From contig JBJOIT010000010.1 of NCBI GenBank assembly GCA_046046915.1, forward strand, positions 1-64,000: 64,000 nt of DNA, read 5' to 3'. Positions 41,684-50,784 of the stretch are shown here, piece after piece. Below the pieces are notes generated by a model, which saw only the letters and a list, made by a program, of their open reading frames with translations, did not search any database and was not told the origin of the DNA. Every line of letters starts with the position of its first letter. The first letter of the stretch is position 1. The translations under genes were made by a program, and so were the position numbers. The DNA comes from JBEEJZ01 sp046046915 (GTDB taxonomy: Bacteria; Pseudomonadota; Gammaproteobacteria; Burkholderiales; Burkholderiaceae_C).

Positions 41684-44084
41684 TTCGAAGGGGTTTGCCG
41701 GTGGAAAGCATGGCCATGATGCGTTCCTGGGATTTGGGATGCACGATCAAGGCGCAAAAGGCCTGGCGCTCCAAGGCCATGAGGTAGCGCTCGGTCACCA
41801 GGCTACCGTCGTCCACATCGCCACCGCACACCACATGGGCGATGCGGCAGGCAATCTCAAAATCATGCTGGCTGATGAAACCACCATCGCGCATGTTCAC
41901 CAGCTGGCCCTGAAGTGTGGCCTTTCCGCTACGCCCAGCCACTGCAAACGACCGCAGGTGCGGCGCGCGGTAACCGGCATCGCTCATGGCGCGGGCCTGC
42001 TGTATTGCCACAAACAGCAGTTCGTCCTTGTTGGGCACGATGATGTCACTGGCCAGCAAGTAACCCATCTGACGCGCCTCCAGGGCGCTGGTGCTCACCT
42101 TGGCCATGGCCGCAGCGGTGTATCCCTCCGTCAGAAACGGCAGCAGATGTTTGCCCGTGCTGGTGCTGGCGTTCTCGGCAGCGCGCCGGGCGATGTAGGT
42201 GAGGCCACCGGCCCCGGGAATCAGGCCCACACCCACTTCCACCAGACCGATATAGCTTTCCATGGCTGCGACGCGCCGGCTGGAATACACCGCCAGTTCG
42301 CAGCCACCGCCAAGCGCCATGCCTCGGATGGCCGACACCACCGGCACGCTGGCATAGCGCAGGCGCAGCAGGCAGTCCTGCAGGGCTTTCTCTGCGCCGT
42401 CGATGGCCTTGACACCCTGGGCCATGAAGGCAGGCAGCAGCCCCTGCAGATCGGCACCCGCGCAAAACGGCTCGTCGCCCGACCAGATCACCAAACCCTG
42501 GTAGCCCTGTTCGGCCAGACCTATGGCCCGGTTCAGACCCTGAACCACCTCGGGGCTGATGACATGCATCTTGGTCTTGATGCTGGCGATGAGCACCTCG
42601 CCTTCCAGCGTCCACAGGCGCAGGGCGGCATCCTCGAACACCGTGTTGCCCGCCGTCTCGAACCGGGGCGCGCCCGAACCCAGCACAGCCTCTGGAAAGT
42701 GCTGACGCGCATGCACCGGCAAGGTAGGCCGTGGCTCGAAGCAGCCGGTGCTGGGATTCCATGAACCCTGGGGCGTGTGCACGCCCCCCGCCTCGGCCAC
42801 CGGCCCGGAAAACACCCAGTCGGGCAAAGGCGTGCGGCACAGGGCCTGGCCGGCATCGATGTCTTCCTGCACCATGCGGGCCACGGCCAGCCAACCGGCC
42901 TCCTGCCACAGCTCAAACGGCCCCTGCTTCATGCCAAAGCCCCAACGCATGGCAAAGTCCACATCGCGTGCGGTGTCAGCAATGCTGGCCAGATGCACCG
43001 CCGCGTAATGAAAACTGTTACGCAGCACCGCCCAGACAAAACGGCCTGGGGCGCCCTCGCTGCCGCGCAAGAGCTTCAGACGTTCTGCCGCCGGCCGCTT
43101 GAGCATGCGGGCATAGACCTCGTCAGCCTTCGCTCCCCCGGGCACATAGGTTTTGCTGGCCGCGTCAAAGCGCAGGATGTCGCGCCCCACCTTCTTGAAG
43201 AAGCCCGCCTTGGTTTTTTGGCCCAGATGGCCGCGCTCGATCAGGCTCGTCAACACCTCGGGCGTGCCAAATTGCGCATAGAAGGGATCGGTCTCCAGGC
43301 TCAGGGTGTCTCGCAGCGTCTTGATGACATGCGCCATGGTGTCCAGGCCCACCACGTCGGCGGTGCGAAAGGTGCCCGAACTGGCCCTTCCGAGCTTTTT
43401 GCCGGTGAGGTCATCCACCACGTCATAGCTCAGGCCATGGTTCTCACATTCCTTCATGGTCGCCAGCATGCCGGCAATGCCCACCCGGTTGGCAATGAAG
43501 TTGGGCGTGTCTTTGGCCCGCACCACGCCTTTGCCCAGGCCGCTGGTGACAAAGGCTTCCAGATCGTCAAGCACCTGCGCCTGCGTGCTGGGCGTGGGAA
43601 TCAGCTCCACCAGGTACATGTAGCGCGGCGGGTTGAAGAAGTGAATGCCGCAAAACCGGGGGCGTATGGCCTCGGGCAGCGCCTCGCTCAGGCGGGTGAT
43701 CGAGAGACCCGAGGTGTTGGACGCCACGATGCTGTGCGCAGCAACAAAGGGTGCGATCTTTTGGTAGAGGTCGAGCTTCCAGTCCATGCGCTCGGCAATC
43801 GCCTCGATGATCAGATCGCAATCGGCCAGGAGGCCCAGATGCTCTTCGTAGTTGGCAGGACGAATCAGCACGGCGTCGTCGGCCACGCCCAAAGGCGAAG
43901 GCTTGAGCTGCCTGAGCTTGTCGATGGCGCGCAGGGCAATGGCGCTTTTGGGGCCTTGGTCGGCAGGTGTGGGCAGATCAAACAGCACCACCGGCACGCC
44001 GACGTTGATCAGGTGCGCCGCAATCTGCGCGCCCATCACGCCGGCGCCCAGCACCGCCACTTTTTGGACATTGAAACGGGACAT
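41679..44084 (-). CDS. Fused 3-hydroxyacyl-CoA dehydrogenase / enoyl-CoA hydratase (HAD-ECH order)
   Basis: An 801-residue beta-oxidation enzyme. The dehydrogenase half comes first: NAD loop VLGAGVMGAQIAAH at 11-24, CGIHFFNPPRYM with the catalytic His, and two C-terminal dimer domains to about 470. The crotonase half follows (about 500-720) with CAGADLQGLLP and RGMALGGGCELAV. This order is the reverse of FadB and like B. subtilis FadN. The ATG at 44082-44084 follows an AGGAAG ribosome site. It is flanked by DUF2147 and the inverted repeat. Confidence 0.93.
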   Translation of the reverse strand: MSRFNVQKVAVLGAGVMGAQIAAHLINVGVPVVLFDLPTPADQGPKSAIALRAIDKLRQLKPSPLGVADDAVLIRPANYEEHLGLLADCDLIIEAIAERMDWKLDLYQKIAPFVAAHSIVASNTSGLSITRLSEALPEAIRPRFCGIHFFNPPRYMYLVELIPTPSTQAQVLDDLEAFVTSGLGKGVVRAKDTPNFIANRVGIAGMLATMKECENHGLSYDVVDDLTGKKLGRASSGTFRTADVVGLDTMAHVIKTLRDTLSLETDPFYAQFGTPEVLTSLIERGHLGQKTKAGFFKKVGRDILRFDAASKTYVPGGAKADEVYARMLKRPAAERLKLLRGSEGAPGRFVWAVLRNSFHYAAVHLASIADTARDVDFAMRWGFGMKQGPFELWQEAGWLAVARMVQEDIDAGQALCRTPLPDWVFSGPVAEAGGVHTPQGSWNPSTGCFEPRPTLPVHARQHFPEAVLGSGAPRFETAGNTVFEDAALRLWTLEGEVLIASIKTKMHVISPEVVQGLNRAIGLAEQGYQGLVIWSGDEPFCAGADLQGLLPAFMAQGVKAIDGAEKALQDCLLRLRYASVPVVSAIRGMALGGGCELAVYSSRRVAAMESYIGLVEVGVGLIPGAGGLTYIARRAAENASTSTGKHLLPFLTEGYTAAAMAKVSTSALEARQMGYLLASDIIVPNKDELLFVAIQQARAMSDAGYRAPHLRSFAVAGRSGKATLQGQLVNMRDGGFISQHDFEIACRIAHVVCGGDVDDGSLVTERYLMALERQAFCALIVHPKSQERIMAMLSTGKPLRN

Positions 44085-44110
44085 CGTTCTTCCTGACATC
44101 TTGAAGCCAA

Positions 44111-44554
44111 TTACTGAACACGAATCCAGGTCTGGGTGCGCCCGAGCAGCGGCGCTCCTATGTAACCACGAACCTCGAGCTTGTTACCGCCGTCGATGGG
44201 CGTCATGCGCAAGCTGTATTCCCAGCCGTTGTCAGGATCGAGAATCTTGCCGCCTTCCCACACGTCTTTGCCCTCGGCCTTTTTGCCCCCACGGATGATT
44301 TCCATTCCGATCTTGGGCTTGTCCTTGCGGTCATCGGTGCACTTGCCGCAGTGGGTCTCTGGGCTTGGGTTGGGGTCCAGTGACTTCTCCACCACCCCCG
44401 ACAGCACGCCACTACCATTGGTCACGATTTTGATTTCGCCTTTGGGTTTGCCTGTGGCATCGTCAATACTGTGCCAGGTGCCCACGGGCGTCATTTGCGC
44501 CATGGCGCTCGTGCCGGTAAGGATCAGTGCATATGCCATAGCGCAACGAATCAT
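44111..44554 (-). CDS. DUF2147 secreted protein
   Basis: A 147-residue protein with a signal peptide (hydrophobic 3-18, likely cleaved after SAMA). The mature part has the DUF2147 features GTWHSIDDATGKPKGEIKI and GKILDPDNGWEYSLRM, then VRGYIGAPLLGRTQTWIRV. The conserved Cys pair in HCGKCTDD suggests a disulfide or a metal site. A periplasmic beta-barrel lipocalin-like fold is likely; function is unknown. It lies inside the beta-oxidation operon, 27 bases before the HAD-ECH gene and 36 bases after the acyl-CoA dehydrogenase gene. Confidence 0.88.
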   Translation of the reverse strand: MIRCAMAYALILTGTSAMAQMTPVGTWHSIDDATGKPKGEIKIVTNGSGVLSGVVEKSLDPNPSPETHCGKCTDDRKDKPKIGMEIIRGGKKAEGKDVWEGGKILDPDNGWEYSLRMTPIDGGNKLEVRGYIGAPLLGRTQTWIRVQ

Positions 44555-44590
44555 GGGTGTCTCCTGGTTGTGCGTGAAGTGAAATGGACC

Positions 44591-46387
44591 TCAACCCAAG
44601 GCCGCATCTGTATCCATCAGAACCTTCGCGCCGGACCGGGCAGTGCGCATGAGCGTGGCGGTTTCAGGAAACAGGCGGGCGAAATAAAATCGCGCTGTTT
44701 GCAGCTTGGCCAGATAAAACGGGTCGGTATTGCCTGCAGATATTTCGCGCAGCGCCACCTGTGCCATGCGGGCCCAGAAATAGCCCAGCACCAGGTGCCC
44801 GGCCACGCGCAGGTAATCCACCGCAGCGGCGCCGGCTTCGTCGGGGTTTTGAAAGGCTTTGAAACCCAGCTCGGTGGTGAGCTTGATCATCTGTTCACCC
44901 AAATAGGCCACCGGGTTGATGAACTCGGCCATCTTTTCATTCACGCCCTCTTCCATCACCAGCGCGGCCACCAGCTTGCCAAACTTTTTGAGCGTGGCGC
45001 CGTTGTTGCCCAGCACCTTGCGGCCCAGCAAATCCAGGCTCTGGATGGTGTTGGTGCCCTCATAAATCATGTTGATGCGGGCATCACGCACGTACTGCTC
45101 CATGCCCCATTCCTTGATGTAGCCATTGCCGCCAAACACTTGCAGGCAGGCCGAGGTGGAGGTCCAGCCGTTGTCCGTCAAAAACGCCTTGACGATGGGG
45201 GTGAGCAGCGACAGCATCTCTGCGCTGTCCTGGCGCACCTGCGCGTCCGGGTGAAAGTGCTCTTTGTCCAGCAGCACGCCGCAAAACACGACCAGCGCCC
45301 GCCCCCCTTCGGCATAGGCCTTGGCCGTCATCAGCATCTTGCGCACATCCGGGTGCACGATGATGGGATCGGCCGGCTTATCCACCGCCTTGGGACCTGA
45401 GAGGGAGCGCATCTGAATGCGGTCTTTGGCATAGGCCAGCGCGTTCTGGTACGCCACCTCGGTCAGGCCCAGGCTCTGGTTGCCCACACCCAGGCGGGCG
45501 GCGTTCATCATCACGAACATGCCCTGCATGCCCTTGTTGGGCTGGCCCACCAGAGTGCCGATGGCACCGTCCAGCACCATCTGGCAGGTGGCATTGCCAT
45601 GGATGCCCATCTTGTGCTCCAGGCCGCCGCAATAAATGCCGTTGCGCGCGCCCAGGCTGCCATCGGGGTTCACCAGAAACTTGGGCACGATGAACAGGCT
45701 CACACCCTTGATGCCGGGGGGCGCATCGGGCAGTCGGGCCAGCACCAGGTGAATGATGTTGTCGGCCACATCGTGCTCGCCCGCGCTGATGAAAATCTTG
45801 TTGCCGGTGATACGGTAAGTGCCATCCAACTGCGGTTCGGCCCGGGTGCGCATCAGCCCCAGATCCGTGCCGCAATGGGGCTCGGTCAGGCACATGGAGC
45901 CGGTCCACTCGCCGCTGGTCATCTTGTGCAGATAGGTCTGCTTTTGTTCTTCGGTGCCGTGGGCATGCAGCGCCGAATACGCACCATGGGTCAGGCCGGG
46001 GTACATGGTCCAGGCCTGATTAGCGCTGTTGAGCATCTCGTACAGGCACTGGTTGACCACCAGGGGCAGGCCCTGGCCACCAAACTCCGGATCACAGCTC
46101 AGCGCCGGCCAGCCGCCAGCCACAAACTGCTGGTAGGCCGCTTTAAAGCCTGTGGGCGTGCGCACTGCATGCGTGGCCGGGTCCAGGTGGCAACCCTCGG
46201 TGTCGCCGCTGATGTTGATCGGGAACGCTACCTCGGCGGCAAACTTGCCCGCCTCCTCCAGCACAGCACTGATGGTGTCGGCATCCAGATCCGCGTAACG
46301 CGGCACGGCTTGCAGGTCCTCGGTGACCTGGAACAGCTCGTGCAGCACAAACTGCATGTCTCGCAGCGGTGGGGTGTAGGTGGGCAT
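44591..46387 (-). CDS. Acyl-CoA dehydrogenase with extra C-terminal domain
   Basis: This FAD enzyme makes trans-2-enoyl-CoA, the first step of beta-oxidation. The 598-residue protein opens MPTYTPPLRDMQFVLHELFQ and has MCLTEPHCGTDLGLMRTRAE (FAD and substrate region), ITGNKIFISAGEHD and QVFGGNGYIKEWGMEQYVRDARI. The catalytic Glu lies in YEGTNTIQSLDLLGRK. A C-terminal domain of about 130 residues follows, as in the FadE-like AcdA group of betaproteobacteria. It heads the run of beta-oxidation genes; a 112-base gap separates it from the FAH gene. Confidence 0.94.
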   Translation of the reverse strand: MPTYTPPLRDMQFVLHELFQVTEDLQAVPRYADLDADTISAVLEEAGKFAAEVAFPINISGDTEGCHLDPATHAVRTPTGFKAAYQQFVAGGWPALSCDPEFGGQGLPLVVNQCLYEMLNSANQAWTMYPGLTHGAYSALHAHGTEEQKQTYLHKMTSGEWTGSMCLTEPHCGTDLGLMRTRAEPQLDGTYRITGNKIFISAGEHDVADNIIHLVLARLPDAPPGIKGVSLFIVPKFLVNPDGSLGARNGIYCGGLEHKMGIHGNATCQMVLDGAIGTLVGQPNKGMQGMFVMMNAARLGVGNQSLGLTEVAYQNALAYAKDRIQMRSLSGPKAVDKPADPIIVHPDVRKMLMTAKAYAEGGRALVVFCGVLLDKEHFHPDAQVRQDSAEMLSLLTPIVKAFLTDNGWTSTSACLQVFGGNGYIKEWGMEQYVRDARINMIYEGTNTIQSLDLLGRKVLGNNGATLKKFGKLVAALVMEEGVNEKMAEFINPVAYLGEQMIKLTTELGFKAFQNPDEAGAAAVDYLRVAGHLVLGYFWARMAQVALREISAGNTDPFYLAKLQTARFYFARLFPETATLMRTARSGAKVLMDTDAALG

Positions 46388-46499
46388 GAAGTGTCTCCCT
46401 GCGTTTGGGGGCTGAACATGGCACGCACAGCTTAAAGCATGTAGCGACCCTCGACTGTAGTCCCGCCCGGCCCCTCGACCCGGCAGGGGCCGTCACAAC

Positions 46500-47348
46500 T
46501 CAGCGTTTGAAGGGCACGACCACCTGGCGCTGCTCGCCCAGGCCCTCGATGCCCAGGGTGATCACATCACCCTTCTTGAGGAAACGCGGTGGCTTCATGC
46601 CCATGCCCACGCCGGGTGGCGTGCCGGTGGTGATCACATCGCCCGGCATCAAGGTCATAAACTGGCTGACATAGCTCACGATCTTGGCCACGGTGAAGAC
46701 CATGGTTTTGGTGCTGCCGGTTTGCACGCGCTGGCCGTTGATGTCCAACCACATGGCCAGTTTCTGGGGATTGGGAATGTCATCGCGCGTCACCAGCCAG
46801 GGACCTAGCGGCCCGAAGGTATCGCAGCCCTTGCCCTTGTCCCATGTACCGCCACGCTCCAGCTGAAACGCCCGTTCGCTCACGTCGTTGATGGTGCAAT
46901 AGCCCGCCACATGCGCCAGGGCTTCCTTTTGCGGCACATACCGCGCGCGGGTGCCTATCACCACCCCCAGCTCCACTTCCCAGTCGGTTTTTATTGATCC
47001 CTTGGGCAGCATCACCTCGTCGTTCGGTCCTTGAATGCAGCTGGTGGCCTTCATGAAGACCACCGGTTCTGCCGGAATCGGCATACCCGATTCGGCAGCG
47101 TGATCGGCGTAGTTCAGGCCGATGGCGATGAACTTGCCCACGCCCGCCACAGGCGAGCCCAGACGCGGATCGCCACTCACCAAAGGCAGCTTGGCGGTCT
47201 TGAGCTTGGCCAGCTTGGCAAGGGCCGCATCACCCAATTGGGCTGGGCCGATGTCAGGCACGACACCGCTCAAATCACGCAGGCGGCCTTGCTCATCGAT
47301 CAGGCCGGGCTTTTCTTCACCAGGGTTGCCATAGCGAACCAGTTTCAT
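46500..47348 (-). CDS. Fumarylacetoacetase-fold hydrolase, likely 2,4-diketo-3-deoxy-L-fuconate hydrolase
   Basis: The 282-residue protein belongs to the FAH superfamily, with an N-terminal cap and the metal-site motifs GLNYADHAAESG, KTDWEVELGVVIG and MTLMPGDVITTGTPPGVG. These hydrolases split beta-diketo acids. The adjacent SDR and UxaA-type dehydratase genes suggest the L-fuconate-type route, in which this enzyme would cleave 2,4-diketo-3-deoxy-L-fuconate to pyruvate and L-lactate. That substrate is inferred from neighbours and general resemblance; ureidoglycolate lyase, the usual automatic name, is unlikely here. Confidence 0.85.
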   Translation of the reverse strand: MKLVRYGNPGEEKPGLIDEQGRLRDLSGVVPDIGPAQLGDAALAKLAKLKTAKLPLVSGDPRLGSPVAGVGKFIAIGLNYADHAAESGMPIPAEPVVFMKATSCIQGPNDEVMLPKGSIKTDWEVELGVVIGTRARYVPQKEALAHVAGYCTINDVSERAFQLERGGTWDKGKGCDTFGPLGPWLVTRDDIPNPQKLAMWLDINGQRVQTGSTKTMVFTVAKIVSYVSQFMTLMPGDVITTGTPPGVGMGMKPPRFLKKGDVITLGIEGLGEQRQVVVPFKR

Positions 47349-47394
47349 GGGGCTTCTTTCTGTAGCGGGTTAAGAGAAATAGAGACGCTGGACA

Positions 47395-48129
47395 TCAGAT
47401 CGTCATGCCACCGTCAACCGAGAGGACCTGGCCGCTGGCAAACACCGATTCGTCGCTGGCCAGGTAAACCACGATGGGGGCGATCTCGGCAGCCTGCGCC
47501 AGGCGGCCCATGGGTTGGCGGGCAATAAAGGCCTTGCGCGCCGCCAGCGGGTCCTCGTAGCTGTTAATGCGATCCCCCAGTGAAGGGGTATCGACCGTGC
47601 CCGGCGCAATGGCATTGCAGCGTATGCCCTGGCCCACGTAGTCGGCGGCCACAGCCTTGGTCAAACCCACCACGGCAGCCTTGGTGGTGCCGTACACAAA
47701 GCGATTGGGCAGTCCCTTGAGGCTGCTGCACACGCTGGCCATGTTGATGATGCTGCCCCCGCCTTTGGCCAGCATGCCCGGCAGCACGGCTTGAATCATC
47801 CAGAACTGTGAGCGCACATTGAGCTGAAATGCCAGATCCCAGTCTGCATCGGTGGCCTGTGCAATGGTGCCGTTGTGCACCATGCCGGCGCAGTTGAACA
47901 GCACATCAAACGCAGGCTCAGCCGCCACCAGAGTCTGAATCGCGGCTTTGTCCAACACATCCAGCCGGGCCGTGCGCACATTGGCCACCCCTGCCAGGCT
48001 TTCTAGCAGTTGGGCATTCACATCGGTGGCCAGCACCTGGGCACCTTCAGCCGCCATAGCCAGCACCGTGGCACGGCCGATGCCCTGACCCGCGGCGGTC
48101 ACCAGGGCGGTTTTTCCATTCAGTCTCAT
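47395..48129 (-). CDS. SDR dehydrogenase, likely 2-keto-3-deoxy-L-fuconate 4-dehydrogenase
   Basis: A 244-residue classical SDR. The cofactor loop is VTAAGQGIGRA, with Ala replacing the first Gly, a variant shared with DHRS6/BDH2 and the fuconate-pathway enzymes. Asp in ATDVNAQLL points to NAD. NCAGMVHNGT and the catalytic Ser/Tyr/Lys in MASVCSSLKG and YGTTKAAVVG are present. It starts 118 bases from the divergent UxaA gene and ends 46 bases before the FAH gene, so it would oxidise the keto-deoxy acid made by the dehydratase. Confidence 0.87.
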   Translation of the reverse strand: MRLNGKTALVTAAGQGIGRATVLAMAAEGAQVLATDVNAQLLESLAGVANVRTARLDVLDKAAIQTLVAAEPAFDVLFNCAGMVHNGTIAQATDADWDLAFQLNVRSQFWMIQAVLPGMLAKGGGSIINMASVCSSLKGLPNRFVYGTTKAAVVGLTKAVAADYVGQGIRCNAIAPGTVDTPSLGDRINSYEDPLAARKAFIARQPMGRLAQAAEIAPIVVYLASDESVFASGQVLSVDGGMTI

Positions 48130-48247
48130 GTCTACTCCATTGTTTTAAATCCACCCCGGCCTCGCGGATGGTGCGCAATCACTTTGCGTATCGCTTGTGT
48201 CATTATGCTGAGCAAAAACCGAGTCACTTCCATCCACCCACGCCGCC

Positions 48248-49774
48248 ATGAACCCATTCATCCGACTGCACCCTGCCGATGACGTCCTGATTGCCCGCGC
48301 CCAGCTGATGAGTGGCGCGCTTGTCGAGGGCATCGCCGTGCGCGGCCTGATTCCCCCCGGCCACAAAATCGCCACCCGCGCCCTGGCCACCGGGGAACCG
48401 GTGCGCCGCTACAACCAGATCATCGGCTTTGCCTCACAGCCCATCGCCGCAGGCGAGCACATCCACACGCACAACCTGGACGTAGGGGCCGACAAGGGCG
48501 ACTTTGCCCGCGACTACGCCTTTGGCGCAGACCTCAAGCCTGAGGCACCCCGACAGGACGCCCGCTTCATGGGCATCGTTCGGCCCGATGGCCGGGTCGC
48601 CACCCGCAACTACATCGGCGTGCTGACCAGCGTGAACTGCTCGGCCACGGCCGCACGCGCCATTGCCGATCATTTTTCGCGCAGCAGCAACCCGCAGGCG
48701 CTGGCCGACTTTCCCCATGTGGACGGTGTGGTGGCCCTGACGCACGGCACCGGCTGCGGCATGGACAACCACGGCCTGGGCATGCAGATCCTGCAGCGCA
48801 CGCTGCAGGGCTACGCGACCCACCCCAACTTTTGGGGAGCACTGGTGGTGGGGCTGGGCTGCGAGGCCATGCAGCTCAACACCTTGCTCACGCAAGGCGG
48901 GCTGAGCGAAGGAGACACCCTGCAAACCTTCAACATCCAGGACACCGGAGGCACCCGACAAACGGTGGCCAAGGGCATCGAACTCGTCAAGGCCATGCTG
49001 CCACGCGCCAACCAGGTGCAGCGCGTGCCCTGCAGCGCATCACACCTCACCATTGGCCTGCAGTGCGGCGGCTCGGACGGCTACTCGGGCATCAGCGCCA
49101 ACCCGGCCCTGGGCGCAGCAGTCGATTTGCTGGTGGCGCATGGCGGCACGGCCATCCTGTCGGAAACCCCCGAGATTTATGGCGCAGAGCACCTGCTGAC
49201 CCGCCGAGCGGTGAGCCGTGAGGTGGGCGAGAAACTGGTAGAGCGCATCCGTTGGTGGGAGGAGTACACCCGCATCAACAACGGCGAGATGAACAACAAC
49301 CCCTCACCCGGCAACAAGGCCGGTGGGCTGACCACCATCCTGGAAAAGTCCCTGGGGGCGGTGGCCAAAGGCGGCACCGCCAACCTGCAGGCGGTGTACG
49401 AATACGCCGAGCCGGTGCTGGCACGCGGCTTTGTCTACATGGACACCCCTGGCTACGACCCGGTCAGCGCCACCGGGCAGGTAGCGGGTGGCGCCAACCT
49501 GATCTGCTTCACCACCGGACGCGGGTCGGCCTACGGTTGCGCACCTTCGCCATCCCTCAAACTGGCCACCAACAGCGCCCTGTGGCGACGCCAGGAAGAA
49601 GACATGGACATCAACTGCGGCGAGATTGTGGACGGCCAGGCCAGCATTGCAGAGATGGGCCAGCGCATCTTCGACCTGATCCTGGCCACGGCCTCAGGCC
49701 AGAAAACCAAGAGCGAGGTGCACGGCTACGGCCAAGCCGAGTTCGTGCCCTGGCAAATCGGCGCGGTGATGTAG
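48248..49774 (+). CDS. UxaA-family sugar-acid dehydratase (SAF plus altronate dehydratase domains)
   Basis: A 508-residue dehydratase of the altronate/galactarate class. Residues about 10-85 are a SAF domain (GLIPPGHKIATRALATGEPV, AAGEHIHTHNL). The rest is the metal-dependent dehydratase with DGRVATRNYIGVLTSVNCSA, ALTHGTGCGMDN, VGLGCEAMQ, GLQCGGSDGYSGISANPALG and GEMNNNPSPGNKAGGLTTI. The Cys and Asn-rich motifs that hold the iron or Fe-S centre are in place. Substrate is not readable from sequence; the context suggests an aldonic acid such as L-fuconate or D-arabinonate. Divergent from the SDR gene. Confidence 0.9.
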   Translation: MNPFIRLHPADDVLIARAQLMSGALVEGIAVRGLIPPGHKIATRALATGEPVRRYNQIIGFASQPIAAGEHIHTHNLDVGADKGDFARDYAFGADLKPEAPRQDARFMGIVRPDGRVATRNYIGVLTSVNCSATAARAIADHFSRSSNPQALADFPHVDGVVALTHGTGCGMDNHGLGMQILQRTLQGYATHPNFWGALVVGLGCEAMQLNTLLTQGGLSEGDTLQTFNIQDTGGTRQTVAKGIELVKAMLPRANQVQRVPCSASHLTIGLQCGGSDGYSGISANPALGAAVDLLVAHGGTAILSETPEIYGAEHLLTRRAVSREVGEKLVERIRWWEEYTRINNGEMNNNPSPGNKAGGLTTILEKSLGAVAKGGTANLQAVYEYAEPVLARGFVYMDTPGYDPVSATGQVAGGANLICFTTGRGSAYGCAPSPSLKLATNSALWRRQEEDMDINCGEIVDGQASIAEMGQRIFDLILATASGQKTKSEVHGYGQAEFVPWQIGAVM

Positions 49775-49797
49775 TTTGGGCAGCGGGGTCGCCGTGC

Positions 49798-50688
49798 TCA
49801 GTGCGAGCGGATCATGGTGCCGAAGGCCTGATCGGTCAGGATCTCCAGCAGCAAAGCGTGCGGCACGCGGCCATCAATGATGTGCACCGCGTTCACGCCG
49901 CTCTTGGCGGCGTCCAGCGCGCCGGCAATCTTGGGCAACATGCCACCTGAAATCGTGCCATCGGCAAACAGCTCATCGATGCGACGGGCCGTCAGGTCGG
50001 TGAGCAGCTGACCGGCTTTGTCCAGCACGCCGCTGATGTTGGTCAGCATCAGCAATTTTTCGGCCTTGAGCACGGTGGCCAGCTTGGCCGCCACCACATC
50101 GGCATTGATGTTGTAGCTCTCGTTGTGCTCGCCAAAACCGATGGGGCTCACCACCGGGATGAAGGCGTCGTCCTGCAAGGCCTTGACCACGCTGGGGTCG
50201 ATGCTGACGATGTCGCCCACCTGGCCCACATCGTGTTCCTTGCTGGGGTCTGCGTTGTCCAGCATCTTGAGCTTTTGGGCGCGGATCATGCCGCCGTCAC
50301 GGCCGGTGAGGCCCACAGCCTTGCCGCCGGCCTGGTTGATCAGGCCCACGATGTCTTGCTGCACTTCGCCGCCCAGCACCCACTCCACCACTTCCATGGT
50401 TTCGGCGTCGGTCACGCGCATGCCCTGGATGAACTCGCCCTTCTTGCCCAGGCGTTTGAGGGCGTTTTCGATCTGCGGGCCGCCACCGTGCACCACCACC
50501 GGGTTCATGCCCACCAGCTTGAGCAGCACCACGTCTTCTGCAAAGGCCCGCTGCAGGGCCGGGTCGGTCATGGCGTTGCCACCGTACTTGATGACCAGGG
50601 TCTTGCCATGAAATTTGCGGATATAGGGCAGTGCCTGGGCCAGGATTTCCGCCTTGTCGAGCGGGTCTAGGTGCTGGATATCGGTCAT
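49798..50688 (-). CDS. argB: Acetylglutamate kinase
   Basis: ArgB phosphorylates N-acetylglutamate, the second step of arginine synthesis. The 296-residue protein has KTLVIKYGGNAM (ATP site), VVVHGGGPQIE (substrate site), and the late LLMLTNISGVLD and GGMLPKIAGALDA motifs. The N-terminal helix (DPLDKAEILAQALPYIRKF) is the type found in hexameric, arginine-inhibited enzymes. The ATG at 50686-50688 gives the family start. It is divergent from the phasin gene and convergent with the UxaA gene. Confidence 0.97.
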   Translation of the reverse strand: MTDIQHLDPLDKAEILAQALPYIRKFHGKTLVIKYGGNAMTDPALQRAFAEDVVLLKLVGMNPVVVHGGGPQIENALKRLGKKGEFIQGMRVTDAETMEVVEWVLGGEVQQDIVGLINQAGGKAVGLTGRDGGMIRAQKLKMLDNADPSKEHDVGQVGDIVSIDPSVVKALQDDAFIPVVSPIGFGEHNESYNINADVVAAKLATVLKAEKLLMLTNISGVLDKAGQLLTDLTARRIDELFADGTISGGMLPKIAGALDAAKSGVNAVHIIDGRVPHALLLEILTDQAFGTMIRSH

Positions 50689-50784
50689 GTTGGGGCAGTG
50701 ATAAACAAGGAATGGCGGCATTGTGCACGTTTTAAATGACGGTTTTCGCTCGTACAGTAGGGGGTCCATCCACAGGAGCTTGCC

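Noticed and set aside
42777..44096. 439-codon plus-strand frame opposite the HAD-ECH gene
   Set aside because: Antisense shadow with no family resemblance; the minus-strand gene has intact catalytic motifs along its length.
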